Below are positions 43,140 through 53,112 of a stretch of DNA of 64,000 bases, piece after piece; position 1 is the first letter of the stretch; each line of letters opens with the position of its first letter. Under the pieces are notes generated by a model. It was given only the letters and a program-made list of their open reading frames with translations. It made no database searches and was not told where the DNA came from. The stretch covers positions 1 to 64,000 of the forward strand of contig NZ_FQZN01000011.1 in the NCBI RefSeq assembly GCF_900142015.1, read 5' to 3'. Origin of the DNA: Bacteroides stercorirosoris. GTDB taxonomy: Bacteria > Bacteroidota > Bacteroidia > Bacteroidales > Bacteroidaceae. Position numbers and translations under genes: made by a program.

Positions 43140-44072
43140 TTACATCGGCACAATCGTCACTCCCCACCGATACTCTTGGTTAGCAGGAATAAGATATTGT
43201 GAATCGGGGATAGCTCCCCAACTGTCATACCCGCCTACTTCCATTTGTTTCATATCAATGCAGCAATGTACCACCTTTTCGTAAATCATAGCGCATGCCG
43301 TGACTTTCGATATTGGCTTCGTCATAAACATAAAATCTTTACGCATCAACTCTTACCATACCTTTCGATTTCATAGACACATTTTTTTCTCCGGTAACAA
43401 CCACTCTGCCTAAGTGGTCAATCAATTCATACCCAATAGCCAGGTTGGCATTAGTGTCCTTATGATTCTTTAAATCAAGGGCCAAACGGAAAACACCATA
43501 TAAGAGCCGGTGCTCCAACGAAATATTTTCAGTACAAGTGTATTTTCGCCTGATTTCAGATATCTATTAATCAGATATTCCACCGGATTCTTAGAGTCCT
43601 CGTTATAACCTACTTCATACCCGTTTATATACACATAGCATCCTGACTTGGCACCTGTAATATACAAATAAACATCACGCCCTTCCCAATCGGTTGGTAG
43701 AGTGAACTCCTTACGATAAACACCCACCGGATTCTCTTCCGGCAATTGAGGCAGCTGCGGATTACTTGATCGAAACTCATAACACTGATTAGTATAGATG
43801 GCAGCTCCATAACCCTGTAACTCCCAGTTCCCTGGGACTTTGATCCTCTTCCATCCGACCACAGTAGCCGTAGTATCCACGATATCAGCCGGAAGCTCCT
43901 TATAGGAATCCACATAATAGAATTTCCAAATACCAATCAAAAGTTTATAATACGGGCTTTCTTCATACCACCCGGTCATAGCCTGCGCACGATTGGCATA
44001 CGTCATAAAAGAAGTTCGGGGATTTTCCGTATTTACAGAAGTCGTCTGAATATCTTTCCAATAAGGCAGATG
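43140..44072 (-). pseudogene. Decayed GH2 beta-galactosidase-like gene
   Basis: Several pieces of a glycoside hydrolase family 2 enzyme remain in order. The part at 43470-44072 encodes the N-terminal sugar-binding domain (PRTSFMTYANRAQAMTGWYEE, VPGNWELQGYG, PVGVYRKEFTLP). A second frame from about 43500 to 43355 gives YELIDHLGRVVVTGEK, and a third frame, 43349-43140, ends with the natural C-terminus (GGYDSWGAIPDSQYLIPANQ). The whole catalytic TIM barrel, several hundred residues, is missing. The 5' end is also lost: the remnant begins at the stop codon of the phosphoesterase gene, without start codon or signal peptide. Confidence 0.85.
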
Positions 44073-44963
44073 CTAGTACTTGAATGAACGCGAAGGCACT
44101 CTCCCACGTCCTTTCACAAGAATAGAATCTTGAGTAATCTCTACTGTGGAGTATGCATTTTGCGTTTCCGTCTCTATCATGCCTTCCTGGGTAATCATCG
44201 GGATTCCTTTGTAATATCCAAATGCCCCGGCATGATGATGTCCTGAAAATACAGCTTTTACACATGGATATTTCGAAATCGTATTCAAAATTTCCATATT
44301 GTTTAAAGCCGTAAATTCACTCTGCGGATAAAGCGGATGATGTGTAAAGATCAGCACATTGTTATGATTCCTTTCACATTTTACCAACAAGTCATCCAGC
44401 CATTTCATCTGCTTTCTGCTGATTCCTCCATTCCATCTGTAGGCTTGTTTTCCTCCGGTTTGTTTTATTTGCTCCAGCATCTCAGCCAATTCCTGTTCTT
44501 TTTCAGTTCCCGTTACATTAGCATAAGCTGACACTTCATTGGTGTTCAACATGATGAAAACCCAATTTTGCTTCTTGAACGAATAATATTCAGAAGGCAT
44601 ATTTAACTGTCGGTAGAGAACAGAATTATCTGTCACTTCTTTATAATCATGGTTACCCGTAATATGATAAATCTCATTATTAAGATGAGTGAGAGAGGAC
44701 ATTATCTTTTTTAAATCACTGTTCTTCCTGTCAATAATATCCCCCAGATTAATAGTAAACTGGACATTCTGCTGATTGAAATAATTGATGCAAGTATCCA
44801 GTTTCTGCAATGCCTGCCTATAAAATCGTGCATTTTCCGATGGGCAGTCTGCATACTGTGTATCGGCAAACAGCCCAAATTTAAGGATAGGAGAAATATC
44901 CTGCGCTAATGCACCGCCTCCCAGAAAAAACAAGCATATAAATAGTCTGATAAACATTTTCAT
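44073..44963 (-). CDS. Exported calcineurin-like metallophosphoesterase
   Basis: A 296-residue exported enzyme with a signal peptide (cleaved near GGGALAQ). The metal motifs are present: GLFADTQYAD (D), NLGDIIDRKN (GD..D), ITGNHDYK (GNHD), FTHHPLYP (H) and FSGHHHAGA (GHxH). It probably hydrolyses phosphoesters in the periplasm or at the surface, resembling ADP-ribose/CDP-alcohol type phosphohydrolases. It lies downstream of the GDPD-like gene and of a hairpin, so it is either the last gene of the PUL or separately expressed. Confidence 0.88.
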   Translation of the reverse strand: MKMFIRLFICLFFLGGGALAQDISPILKFGLFADTQYADCPSENARFYRQALQKLDTCINYFNQQNVQFTINLGDIIDRKNSDLKKIMSSLTHLNNEIYHITGNHDYKEVTDNSVLYRQLNMPSEYYSFKKQNWVFIMLNTNEVSAYANVTGTEKEQELAEMLEQIKQTGGKQAYRWNGGISRKQMKWLDDLLVKCERNHNNVLIFTHHPLYPQSEFTALNNMEILNTISKYPCVKAVFSGHHHAGAFGYYKGIPMITQEGMIETETQNAYSTVEITQDSILVKGRGRVPSRSFKY

Positions 44964-44993
44964 AGTAATTTATTTTATAGTTATAAACAAAAC

Positions 44994-45035
44994 GAAGAAT
45001 CTGTATACATAAACTTGAATGCTTACAGATTCTTC
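44994..45035 (-). terminator. Hairpin downstream of the SusCD-GDPD operon
   Basis: GAAGAATCTGTA and TACAGATTCTTC are perfect 12-bp complements around an 18-nt loop, followed on the minus strand by T-rich sequence (GTTTTGTTTATAAC). It separates the GDPD-like gene from the metallophosphoesterase gene. Confidence 0.65.
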
Positions 45036-45106
45036 TACTTGTTCAGTATGAGAATACAATCAGGAAATTCCTACATTTATAATCTCATTATCTAAAACCT
45101 ATTGAT

Positions 45107-46570
45107 TCAATTGGTTATATCTGAGTTACTCAATACTCCTTTATACAATTTAGCATATACAATCTTTCCAATGAAAGGATTTTGTATTGAAGGAGTAGCC
45201 GTATCACGATAATCGCCACCAATTCCTAACAGATAATCAGGTGCTTGGTCTTTCTTTGGGAAATTAAATGTGCCGGATACCTTGACTTCTTTCACTTTAG
45301 TACCATTAATATACATCCTGAAAGTTGTTTTATCGTATGTAACAACAGCATGGTAATAAATATCTTTTCCTAATTGAATGGGAGTCTGAAAATTATTATT
45401 TGGCAATACCCACTTATTATTTGCCCTATAATAAAATGCCAGTTGATTACCGCTGGTAATTTCATACCCCAATCCACCGCTTTCCATTGAGGAGAATGGA
45501 TTTACTCCTCCATCAGGGGAAAACAGGATTTCCATAGAAAACATCCCTTTCATAGCCTTACCAATAGCATCTTCTTTACTATAAGGAATATAGAAGAAAT
45601 TACTTCCATCAAAAACAGCCTCATATTTTTCATACGAACTATTCCAACGTGTTTCTATGGCATTCGTCGTTCCTTCTACAATGGGCAAAGAAGAAATTTC
45701 TTCATTCATATTAGTAGCTATCCCCTTATCTGCAAATTGTACATCCATGATTAATTTCGGAATTTCTTCATTAGGAAAACCTATTATAAGAACGGTCAAA
45801 TGACTGTATTTCTTTATTTTTTCATAAATGTCCGGTTCATTATAATAGATTCTATAATTCCACGAATATTGTCTTACAGGCCTGTTATTGACTTGCGCAT
45901 TCTCAAAGTTCGTTTTCATAGCCTGATAGACGTCAGAATCAAAACTTATTCCGTCAACATTATTTTCCTGCATAGATTTCAGCCAACCATCACAAATTTC
46001 CTTTTGTTCTTGTTCGGTTTTTCCTACCAGACTACTCCAGGTAGAGTAAAAACTTACATGCCATCCATCATTTGCAAATGAGGTCAAATGCGTAATATAA
46101 CGACTTTCAACCAAAACACGATGCTTTATATTATATTTGCTGTCTAAGCGATACAAGGTTTCACGAATAATCGCTTCATTCTCATCCGTACTCAAATCCT
46201 TAAAATCAAGCCATAAAAAATTAAAATCAGGTTTCATTACAAGAAGATCATCCATATACTCCTCAAAAGTTTGGCCTGTTGAAGTTTCCAATTCATGCCC
46301 AATCATCAAAACAGGAGTACCACTCTCTCTGGAAACATGAATATCCACTTCAAAATTGCTTATTCCATAATCGACAGCATCCTGTAACTTAACAATATCA
46401 TTGCACTTATGGGCTCCCAAAATCATTGTTTGACCAAAATCGTCAGTAGAAAGAATACTTCTGGTCATAGGGCCGTCAACGTTAGTATTCAATAAATCAG
46501 AAGAACATGATGTCAATATCATCGTTCCTAGTAATAAACCCAATAACATCTTTAACTTTTTCATAAACAT
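45107..46570 (-). CDS. GDPD-like surface lipoprotein with C-terminal LamG-type domain
   Basis: A 487-residue lipoprotein: signal sequence MKKLKMLLGLLLGTMILTSC with the lipobox TSCSS. Residues about 50-290 follow the glycerophosphodiester phosphodiesterase TIM barrel (ILGAHKCNDIVKLQDA, FEVDIHVSRESG, MIGHELET, WLDFKDLS), so the general-acid His and metal-binding ExD are kept. Residues about 320-487 form a concanavalin/LamG-like jelly roll (MEILFSPDGG, YHAVVTYDKTTFRMYINGTK). It lies 18 bp after susD and would act at the cell surface on glycerophosphodiesters or similar groups. Phosphoinositide-type activity is an alternative. Confidence 0.85.
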   Translation of the reverse strand: MFMKKLKMLLGLLLGTMILTSCSSDLLNTNVDGPMTRSILSTDDFGQTMILGAHKCNDIVKLQDAVDYGISNFEVDIHVSRESGTPVLMIGHELETSTGQTFEEYMDDLLVMKPDFNFLWLDFKDLSTDENEAIIRETLYRLDSKYNIKHRVLVESRYITHLTSFANDGWHVSFYSTWSSLVGKTEQEQKEICDGWLKSMQENNVDGISFDSDVYQAMKTNFENAQVNNRPVRQYSWNYRIYYNEPDIYEKIKKYSHLTVLIIGFPNEEIPKLIMDVQFADKGIATNMNEEISSLPIVEGTTNAIETRWNSSYEKYEAVFDGSNFFYIPYSKEDAIGKAMKGMFSMEILFSPDGGVNPFSSMESGGLGYEITSGNQLAFYYRANNKWVLPNNNFQTPIQLGKDIYYHAVVTYDKTTFRMYINGTKVKEVKVSGTFNFPKKDQAPDYLLGIGGDYRDTATPSIQNPFIGKIVYAKLYKGVLSNSDITN

Positions 46571-46588
46571 GTATTTTTAATTCAATTA

Positions 46589-48331
46589 TTAATTCCATCC
46601 CGGATTATTAGGTTTCAAATCCGGATTCCTTTCAATTTCCACTCCCGGTACGGGCCACAACAAATCTTTCTCTGTGAATACGCGAGTTACCAGTCTTCGT
46701 CCGGTTATTCCGTATACGTCTCCCGGCAATACTTCCAAGGCAATGCCCCAGCGACGAAGATCGAACCAACGATGTCCTTCTGCAATAAGTTCAACGGCTC
46801 TTTCGTGTTTGATGCGTGTCAACACCTCTTCTTTAGAAGAAGCTTTCAGCCATGCAGGACCACTGTTAATAGCAGGCATATTGGTAGAAGGGCGTTGGCG
46901 CACTTTATTAATATATTCTACTGCCGTAGCTTGGTCATTCAACTCATTCTTGCACTCTGCATACATTAGGAACACATCTGCCAGACGGAGTATCGGAAAG
47001 TTAATAGGAGTATGTTCTCTATTATTTATCGCTCCATTCATATTGCCTTCGGGTACGAATTTCCGGAAAATATACGACTCTGTTCTGGCAGGGCTCAACC
47101 GAATGAAGCCATTTGTTTCATTCGGAGCTATATTCCGGGCAATTATAAACTCACAAGTCTTAGGCTGATTGTTTACCCATCCCGGATAAGTGGTATAAGG
47201 CATAATGATGGTTTCACTCATTCTCGGGTCACGTTTCGGATACATTTCAAGCAACTTGTCCTTGTATTCGGGATAAGATGCAACCGTTTTACCTCCTTCT
47301 GCAAGTACCGATACAAAGGTTTTGTCCTTCACGTCCGTACTGCTGAATCCCGGAATAACTTCTTCCCAATCAAAAGGTTTGCCATCCTTATACTCGTACA
47401 TGCCCACCAGCGTAGCGGACGGTAGCACCACATTCCAGCAACTGCCATACGTAGCACGGCTGCCCATATAGAAAGTCATTGGCATACCATAATCCTTGCC
47501 TACACCTCCTGAGTTCTGAATAGCGAAAATCATTTCATCGCTTTGATCGCCTTCCGGAGTGAATAACTTAGCATAATCAGCATACAAAGAGTAATTATAT
47601 CCTCTGCCCGACGGATCCAATATAATTTCCTCGAAGTCCTTGGCGGCTTTTGCATACTCTTTCGTATACAGATATACTTTTCCACGCAACGCATAAGCGG
47701 CTCCCAATGTCACGCGCCCATAGTCATCTTGTATCCTCTTTACAGGAAGATTACTATTGACGGCAGCATCCAAGTCAGCAAGGATGAACTGCACGACTTG
47801 CTCTTCAGAGCTTCTGGGCTTCTTTAAGTCATTATAATCTGTACTCAAGTTTACACTTTCGTCATACAGCGGCAGTGCTCCATAGAAATTATAGAGTTCG
47901 AAATAATACAAGGCACGCAAAAATCTGGCTTCTGCCAAATACTGGCTTTTAAGTTCTTCACTCATACTTTCTATCCCAGGTACCTTCTGTAGCACCAGAT
48001 TGGCTCTCATCACCCCGTCATAAAGTGACTTCCATTTATCCTCCACCAAGGCATGCCGATCACTATAAGTACCTAAGATAACCGGGCCAAAGCCCTGAGA
48101 ATCATACCCCACACCTATATCTGACATACAATCATAGGCAAATCTCATCCCAAAAGCATTATCTTCTCTAAGAGCCGCATATACTCCCATCATTCCTTGT
48201 TTGGCATGGGTTTCCGTCTGCCAGAAAATGCCATCGCTTATTTGGTCAGCCGGATACCTATCCAGCTCATAACAACTATTCAAGCACATTGATGCAACAA
48301 ATGCACCTAATAATATTCTATACTTTTTCAT
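46589..48331 (-). CDS. SusD-like glycan-binding lipoprotein (RagB/SusD family)
   Basis: A 580-residue surface lipoprotein; the lipobox Cys is in LNSCYELDRYP. TPR-like segments such as YLAEARFLRALYYFELYNFYG and the C-terminal LIAEGHRWFDLRRWG are the hallmarks of SusD. It forms the lid of the SusC transporter and binds the oligosaccharide. Its gene follows susC by 11 bp. The glycan is unknown. Confidence 0.95.
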   Translation of the reverse strand: MKKYRILLGAFVASMCLNSCYELDRYPADQISDGIFWQTETHAKQGMMGVYAALREDNAFGMRFAYDCMSDIGVGYDSQGFGPVILGTYSDRHALVEDKWKSLYDGVMRANLVLQKVPGIESMSEELKSQYLAEARFLRALYYFELYNFYGALPLYDESVNLSTDYNDLKKPRSSEEQVVQFILADLDAAVNSNLPVKRIQDDYGRVTLGAAYALRGKVYLYTKEYAKAAKDFEEIILDPSGRGYNYSLYADYAKLFTPEGDQSDEMIFAIQNSGGVGKDYGMPMTFYMGSRATYGSCWNVVLPSATLVGMYEYKDGKPFDWEEVIPGFSSTDVKDKTFVSVLAEGGKTVASYPEYKDKLLEMYPKRDPRMSETIIMPYTTYPGWVNNQPKTCEFIIARNIAPNETNGFIRLSPARTESYIFRKFVPEGNMNGAINNREHTPINFPILRLADVFLMYAECKNELNDQATAVEYINKVRQRPSTNMPAINSGPAWLKASSKEEVLTRIKHERAVELIAEGHRWFDLRRWGIALEVLPGDVYGITGRRLVTRVFTEKDLLWPVPGVEIERNPDLKPNNPGWN

Positions 48332-48342
48332 AAAACATCAAT

Positions 48343-51300
48343 TTAAAATGAAAGATTAACTCCAATAACAGCCTGTCTCATAGAAGGGTAGTCGACGCCA
48401 GATACTTCCGGGTCCAGACCATCATATTTGGTAAACGTAAAGAAGTTCTCTAAACTACCGTAGATTCTCACACGCTCTATAGGCAGAGATGGGAACGCCG
48501 TTTTCGTAAAGGTGTATCCTAACTGGATATTCTTAATTTTAAGGAATGATCTGTTCTGAATCCAGAAGTCACTAATCAATGTATTCCTGTTATCACTGAA
48601 TTCCAGTAAGCGGGGATAGCGGGCTGAGCCCTGAATACCTTCATACCAACGGCCATCTGCTATCTTCTTGTTGAGCTGATAACTGTGGCGAACAACCGGA
48701 CGAAAATAATTATCCAGCCAATAAGTTTCCACCCCGGTGACTCCCTGTAAGAGAACAGAGAAATCGAAACCTTTATAAGCCCCTCCCAGGTTCACACCAA
48801 AAGTACACTTCGGAGTAGCTCCATTACCGATAATCGTGCGGTCATCATCATTAATCACACCGTCACCATTCAAATCTTTATATAGCAAGTCTCCCAGTTC
48901 CGGACGATTAGAGGGAAATGTTTTTTTAGGCTTGCCTGTACTTGGATCAATCGGAGTATTATCCACTAACTGCTGCACAAAGTCCAAATCCTGCTGTGTC
49001 TGCACAATGCGGTCAACAACATAGCCATACTGAACATTTATCGAATAACCTTCTTTAATCATATCAGCATTAGTAATAGCACTTTCATTGCCCTTGAACT
49101 TGGTTACCTTGTTGTTTATAAAAGTGATATTACCGTTCACGAAATAAGAGAAATCCTTTATCTTATCTTGCCAGCCCAAACTAATTTCCACACCTTTGTT
49201 CACCACTATACCTGCATTTTGTCTTGGGATAGTTGCATTTCCGTTCACAAGCGGAGCCGGAAGGTCGATCAAGATATCTTCCGTCTTTTTGTGAAAATAC
49301 TCGACCGTACCGGTAAAACGGTTATTTGCCAAACCGAAATCCACCCCTACATTAAAGATTTTCGTCTTTTCCCAAGTCAGGTTTCCATTGGGAATAGCCT
49401 GCATAGCCACTCCGGTAGCTATATTATTATTCAGGATATAGTTGGATGCCGAATATAAAGATTGGGCATCATAATTACCTTCAATATCTGCATTCTTGCT
49501 TCTCAACGCATTGTTACCCAACACACCATACGAAGCGCGTAGTTTCAGATTACTCAATGTCAGTTTCTCCGAGAAATCTTTCACAAAAGGTTCTTCACTG
49601 ATTCTCCAGGCAGCGGAAGCTGAAGGGAAATATCCCCAACGGTTACCCTCTATAAAACGGGAAGAACCATCGGCACGGAGATTCACTTCAAACAGATACT
49701 TGTTATCCCAGTTCAATTTCAATCGACTAAAGTAAGAACGCATCACCCATTCCACCGTATTACCTGAAGACGAAGCAGCTCCGGTAGCGCCATCAATCAC
49801 TCCCAGTCCCGGATCCAGTAAGTCCTGCTTGGTTGTCTTGAACCACTTATAGCGAAACAGTTCCTGACTGGCTCCCACCATAACGCTATAGTCCAGTTTG
49901 GAAACCTTATTCTGATAAGCAGCAGTCACATCCATCAGATAATCATTCCATTTGTAATCACTGTTCATGATGTGAGTTTTACCAATGCCTGTAGAAGCCA
50001 CCACATCGTTCAGGAAATTCCATTGCTCCAGAAATACCGGTTTAGAATCATCCGTCTTATTACGATGCATATAGTTGAATGATCCAGTCAGCGTAAATCC
50101 TTTGAAAGGAGTCAATGTTCCGTAAAAACGGCTTTTCACATACCGTTCTTGGATATCTCCCGCAGTATTATATAAACGATAAATAGGATTATTGGCTGCA
50201 TTCTGAGCATCGTCCTGGTCATTATTCACAGAACCCAACCGACCATCAGGAGCGCGAAACACCATACCCGGAGAAGTAGCGGCAGCGTAAGTGAAAACAT
50301 CTTCCATCTTATTCGTACCCTGCTCCGTAAAAGATACATATCCATTAATATTAGTTCCGATCTTCAACCAGGAAGTTACGTCAATGTCCAGATTAACGCG
50401 TGCTTGCGTTTTTTTATAACCAGAATTATCCATCACCCCCGGTGAGTGCAGGAAGCCAAAAGAAGTATAAAACTTAACTTTATCCGAACCACCGCTAATT
50501 GAAATACTATGGTTATTACTCAAAGATGTTTTAAACAACTCATCCATCAGACTTGTATTTGGATATTTCAACGCATCTTTTCCTTCATTGGCACGCCACA
50601 ATTTGATGGCATCATCCGAGTATTTGGTTGGCAAGTTTGAATTGGAAAAACCTTCATTAATCAATTCCATGTAATCAGCATAGTTAGACACTAAATCAAA
50701 GGTTTTTCCTACAGATTCCCAAGAGAGATAGCCATTGTAATCAACTTTCGTCTTACCCTGCTTGCCACTGCGTGTAGTAATCAAAATAACACCATTAGCA
50801 GCTCTCGAACCATAAATAGCTGCTGATGCAGCATCTTTCAAAACCGATAGATTCTCAATATCCTGAGGTTGCACGCTGTTTAATGAACCTTCTACTCCAT
50901 CAATAATGACAAGTGGCGCCGAATTATTCAGAGTTCCTTGACCACGAATCATTATAGACGCCGTGTTATCACCCGGTTTGTTTGAACTGGAAGTAACCTG
51001 CACGCCGGCAGCCATACCCGCCAATCCCTGTGATACATCTGTAATCGGACGACTTTCGCTCATTTCTGCCATATTGATATTGGCGACAGAGCCCGTCAGA
51101 TTTACCTTCTTTTCAGAACCATATCCTACAACTACGACTTCATCCAGCGACTGTGCATCTTCCGTCAAAGCAATTTTCAGTTCCGTAATATTGCCGGTAA
51201 TCTTAATTTCTTTAGTCAGATATCCAATATAAGAAATCTGAATAACACTGCCAACCTGTACATTGTCAAGCGTGAAATTTCCATCAATATCTGTAATGAC

Positions 51301-51534
51301 TCCATTGCTCGTACCTTTTATAATTACATTAGCACCGATAATCGATTCACCCTGTACATCCAGTACTTTGCCTTTAATCGTTTTTTGTTGTGTGATACTC
51401 TCTACTATATCAGTATGGAGTGACGTTGAACTGACTCCTGTCGCCCATAATGATCCGGTAGCAATTAAAGCTAGCGATGCCCCCAATACCATTCTTTTGG
51501 GGAGAGAGCTGCAATGCTTGAGTTTTCTTTTCAT
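48343..51534 (-). CDS. SusC-like TonB-dependent outer membrane transporter
   Basis: A 1063-residue transporter. After a signal peptide come a carboxypeptidase-regulatory-like domain (KTIKGKVLDVQGESIIGANV, residues about 50-125), the TonB box region (SLDEVVVVGYG), the plug (about 140-260 with VQPQDIENLSVLKDAASAAI and YGSRAANGVILITTR) and a 22-strand beta-barrel ending VIGVNLSF. It imports oligosaccharides with the SusD partner encoded downstream. The predicted -7 box is 75 bp upstream. No frameshifts were seen. Confidence 0.96.
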   Translation of the reverse strand: MKRKLKHCSSLPKRMVLGASLALIATGSLWATGVSSTSLHTDIVESITQQKTIKGKVLDVQGESIIGANVIIKGTSNGVITDIDGNFTLDNVQVGSVIQISYIGYLTKEIKITGNITELKIALTEDAQSLDEVVVVGYGSEKKVNLTGSVANINMAEMSESRPITDVSQGLAGMAAGVQVTSSSNKPGDNTASIMIRGQGTLNNSAPLVIIDGVEGSLNSVQPQDIENLSVLKDAASAAIYGSRAANGVILITTRSGKQGKTKVDYNGYLSWESVGKTFDLVSNYADYMELINEGFSNSNLPTKYSDDAIKLWRANEGKDALKYPNTSLMDELFKTSLSNNHSISISGGSDKVKFYTSFGFLHSPGVMDNSGYKKTQARVNLDIDVTSWLKIGTNINGYVSFTEQGTNKMEDVFTYAAATSPGMVFRAPDGRLGSVNNDQDDAQNAANNPIYRLYNTAGDIQERYVKSRFYGTLTPFKGFTLTGSFNYMHRNKTDDSKPVFLEQWNFLNDVVASTGIGKTHIMNSDYKWNDYLMDVTAAYQNKVSKLDYSVMVGASQELFRYKWFKTTKQDLLDPGLGVIDGATGAASSSGNTVEWVMRSYFSRLKLNWDNKYLFEVNLRADGSSRFIEGNRWGYFPSASAAWRISEEPFVKDFSEKLTLSNLKLRASYGVLGNNALRSKNADIEGNYDAQSLYSASNYILNNNIATGVAMQAIPNGNLTWEKTKIFNVGVDFGLANNRFTGTVEYFHKKTEDILIDLPAPLVNGNATIPRQNAGIVVNKGVEISLGWQDKIKDFSYFVNGNITFINNKVTKFKGNESAITNADMIKEGYSINVQYGYVVDRIVQTQQDLDFVQQLVDNTPIDPSTGKPKKTFPSNRPELGDLLYKDLNGDGVINDDDRTIIGNGATPKCTFGVNLGGAYKGFDFSVLLQGVTGVETYWLDNYFRPVVRHSYQLNKKIADGRWYEGIQGSARYPRLLEFSDNRNTLISDFWIQNRSFLKIKNIQLGYTFTKTAFPSLPIERVRIYGSLENFFTFTKYDGLDPEVSGVDYPSMRQAVIGVNLSF

Positions 51535-51608
51535 AAGTATTAAAAATTAGTTGTTATTAACGCTGCAAGTTTACGCCTTTTCACCTTATAGGCATTATCC
51601 AAATCGTC

Positions 51609-51616
51609 CAAAGATA
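51609..51616 (-). promoter_or_regulatory. Putative -7 box of the susC operon
   Basis: TATCTTTG on the minus strand matches TAnnTTTG, 75 bp before the SusC start. There is no clear -33 element, consistent with activation by the hybrid regulator. The rest of the 302-bp gap (51535-51836) is AT-rich and shows nothing else I can support. Confidence 0.45.
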
Positions 51617-51836
51617 CAATGAAAATTATCCGTGGACATTTTTAATAGGATTCAGGAAAATTTTCATAGATATACATGTCATTCCTATTTCAATGTCACA
51701 TCTTTGTAAAAATCATCTTCGACAATAATCATATATATTCCGTACAATAACTACAATCCAGTTTTATTTAATAGCACTAATATTGCACCAATAATATTTC
51801 AAAAAAGAAACAAACCATTAAAAGCAATTATTATAT

Positions 51837-53078
51837 ATGAAAACAAGAATTATCCTCTTAGCCGTCTTTTCTTTCTGCCTTCTGGGAGACACATTTGCAA
51901 AAAGAAAAGTGGAAGAACCTCCAAGTGACAGACAACAATGGGCTGACCTCTGTTATAAGATAGCACAACCCATTTTGGAAAACATGAGTAAAGGTGAACT
52001 GCAAAAGAATATGCAGTTGGAACTTAGCCCCACATGGGATGGACGTGATAAACGCGTAGCCTACATGGAGGCCTTTGGACGGCTAATGGCAGGCATCTCT
52101 CCCTGGTTATCACTACCTGCAGATAATACAGCCGAAGGGCAGCAACGCCGCCAATTGCAGGAGTGAACACTACAAGCATACAAGAATGCTGTAGATCCCC
52201 AAAGCCCGGATTACTTGTTATGGGAAGGACCAACCCAAATTCTGGTAGACGCAGCCTACATTGCCGAAAGTTTTCTTCGTGCGCCAGATGCCACCTGGAA
52301 GTTGTTGAATGAAACCACCCGGCAACGTTACATCCAATGTTTCAAAGGATTGCGTGTCATCCGCCCAGCTTACAATAACTGGCTGTTGTTCCGTGCCATG
52401 ACCGAAGCTTTTTTACTCTCGATTGGCGAGGAAGCCGACCGGTTTGCACTTACTGTGGCAGTGAACAAACTCAACGAGTGGTATTTAAGTGACGGTTGGT
52501 ATTCAGACGGGCCGGAATTTGCTTTAGATTATTACAATTCTTATGTCATTCATCCCATGTATGTGGAAATATTAGAAGTTTGCAAAGCAAAAAAGTTTCA
52601 GACTCCCGTCAGCACTGTACTGGCTATTTGCCGTATGCAACGGTTCAATGTTTTCATCGAACGCCTGATTTCACCGGAAGGAACTTATCCTGCCTTCGGA
52701 CGTTCAGTGATATATCGCATGGGAGCTTTCCAGACGTTGGCATTAGCTAGCTGGAAATATGGATTACCAGAAGAGCTAAGTAACGGGCAGGTGCGTAGTG
52801 CACTGAGTACAGTCATGCGGAATATGTTTAGTATAGAAGGGAATTTCGATGATAAAAATTTCCTTAGGCTAGGTTTTGCCGGACACCAGCCAGAACTGGC
52901 TAACTACTACACCAATAATGGTAGTCTCTATATGACTGCATTGGTATTTATGCCATTAGCTCTGCCTGTTACCCATCCCTTCTGGAGCGATCAAGCAGCA
53001 GAGTGGACTTCCCAGAAAGCATGGAGTGGTAAACCATTCCCTATCGACGGACATCACTCACTACGTAACGAGAAATAA
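51837..53078 (+). pseudogene. DUF2264 protein gene interrupted by one in-frame TGA
   Basis: Codons 51837-53078 form a single frame for a 413-residue exported DUF2264 protein (signal peptide MKTRIILLAVFSFCLLGDTFA), broken only by a TGA at codon 110 (52164-52166). Both sides read on in the same frame: RRQLQE before, TLQAYKNAVDPQSPDYLLWE after. A Trp codon TGG mutated to TGA would explain it, since related proteins tend to have an aromatic residue here. The protein has an (alpha/alpha)-barrel-like repeat plan suggestive of a lyase or hydrolase on uronate-type sugars, but the activity is not established. A sequencing error or a very recent mutation is likely. Confidence 0.85.
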
Positions 53079-53112
53079 AAGGAATTCAAACAAATCACTA
53101 AAAATAAATATT

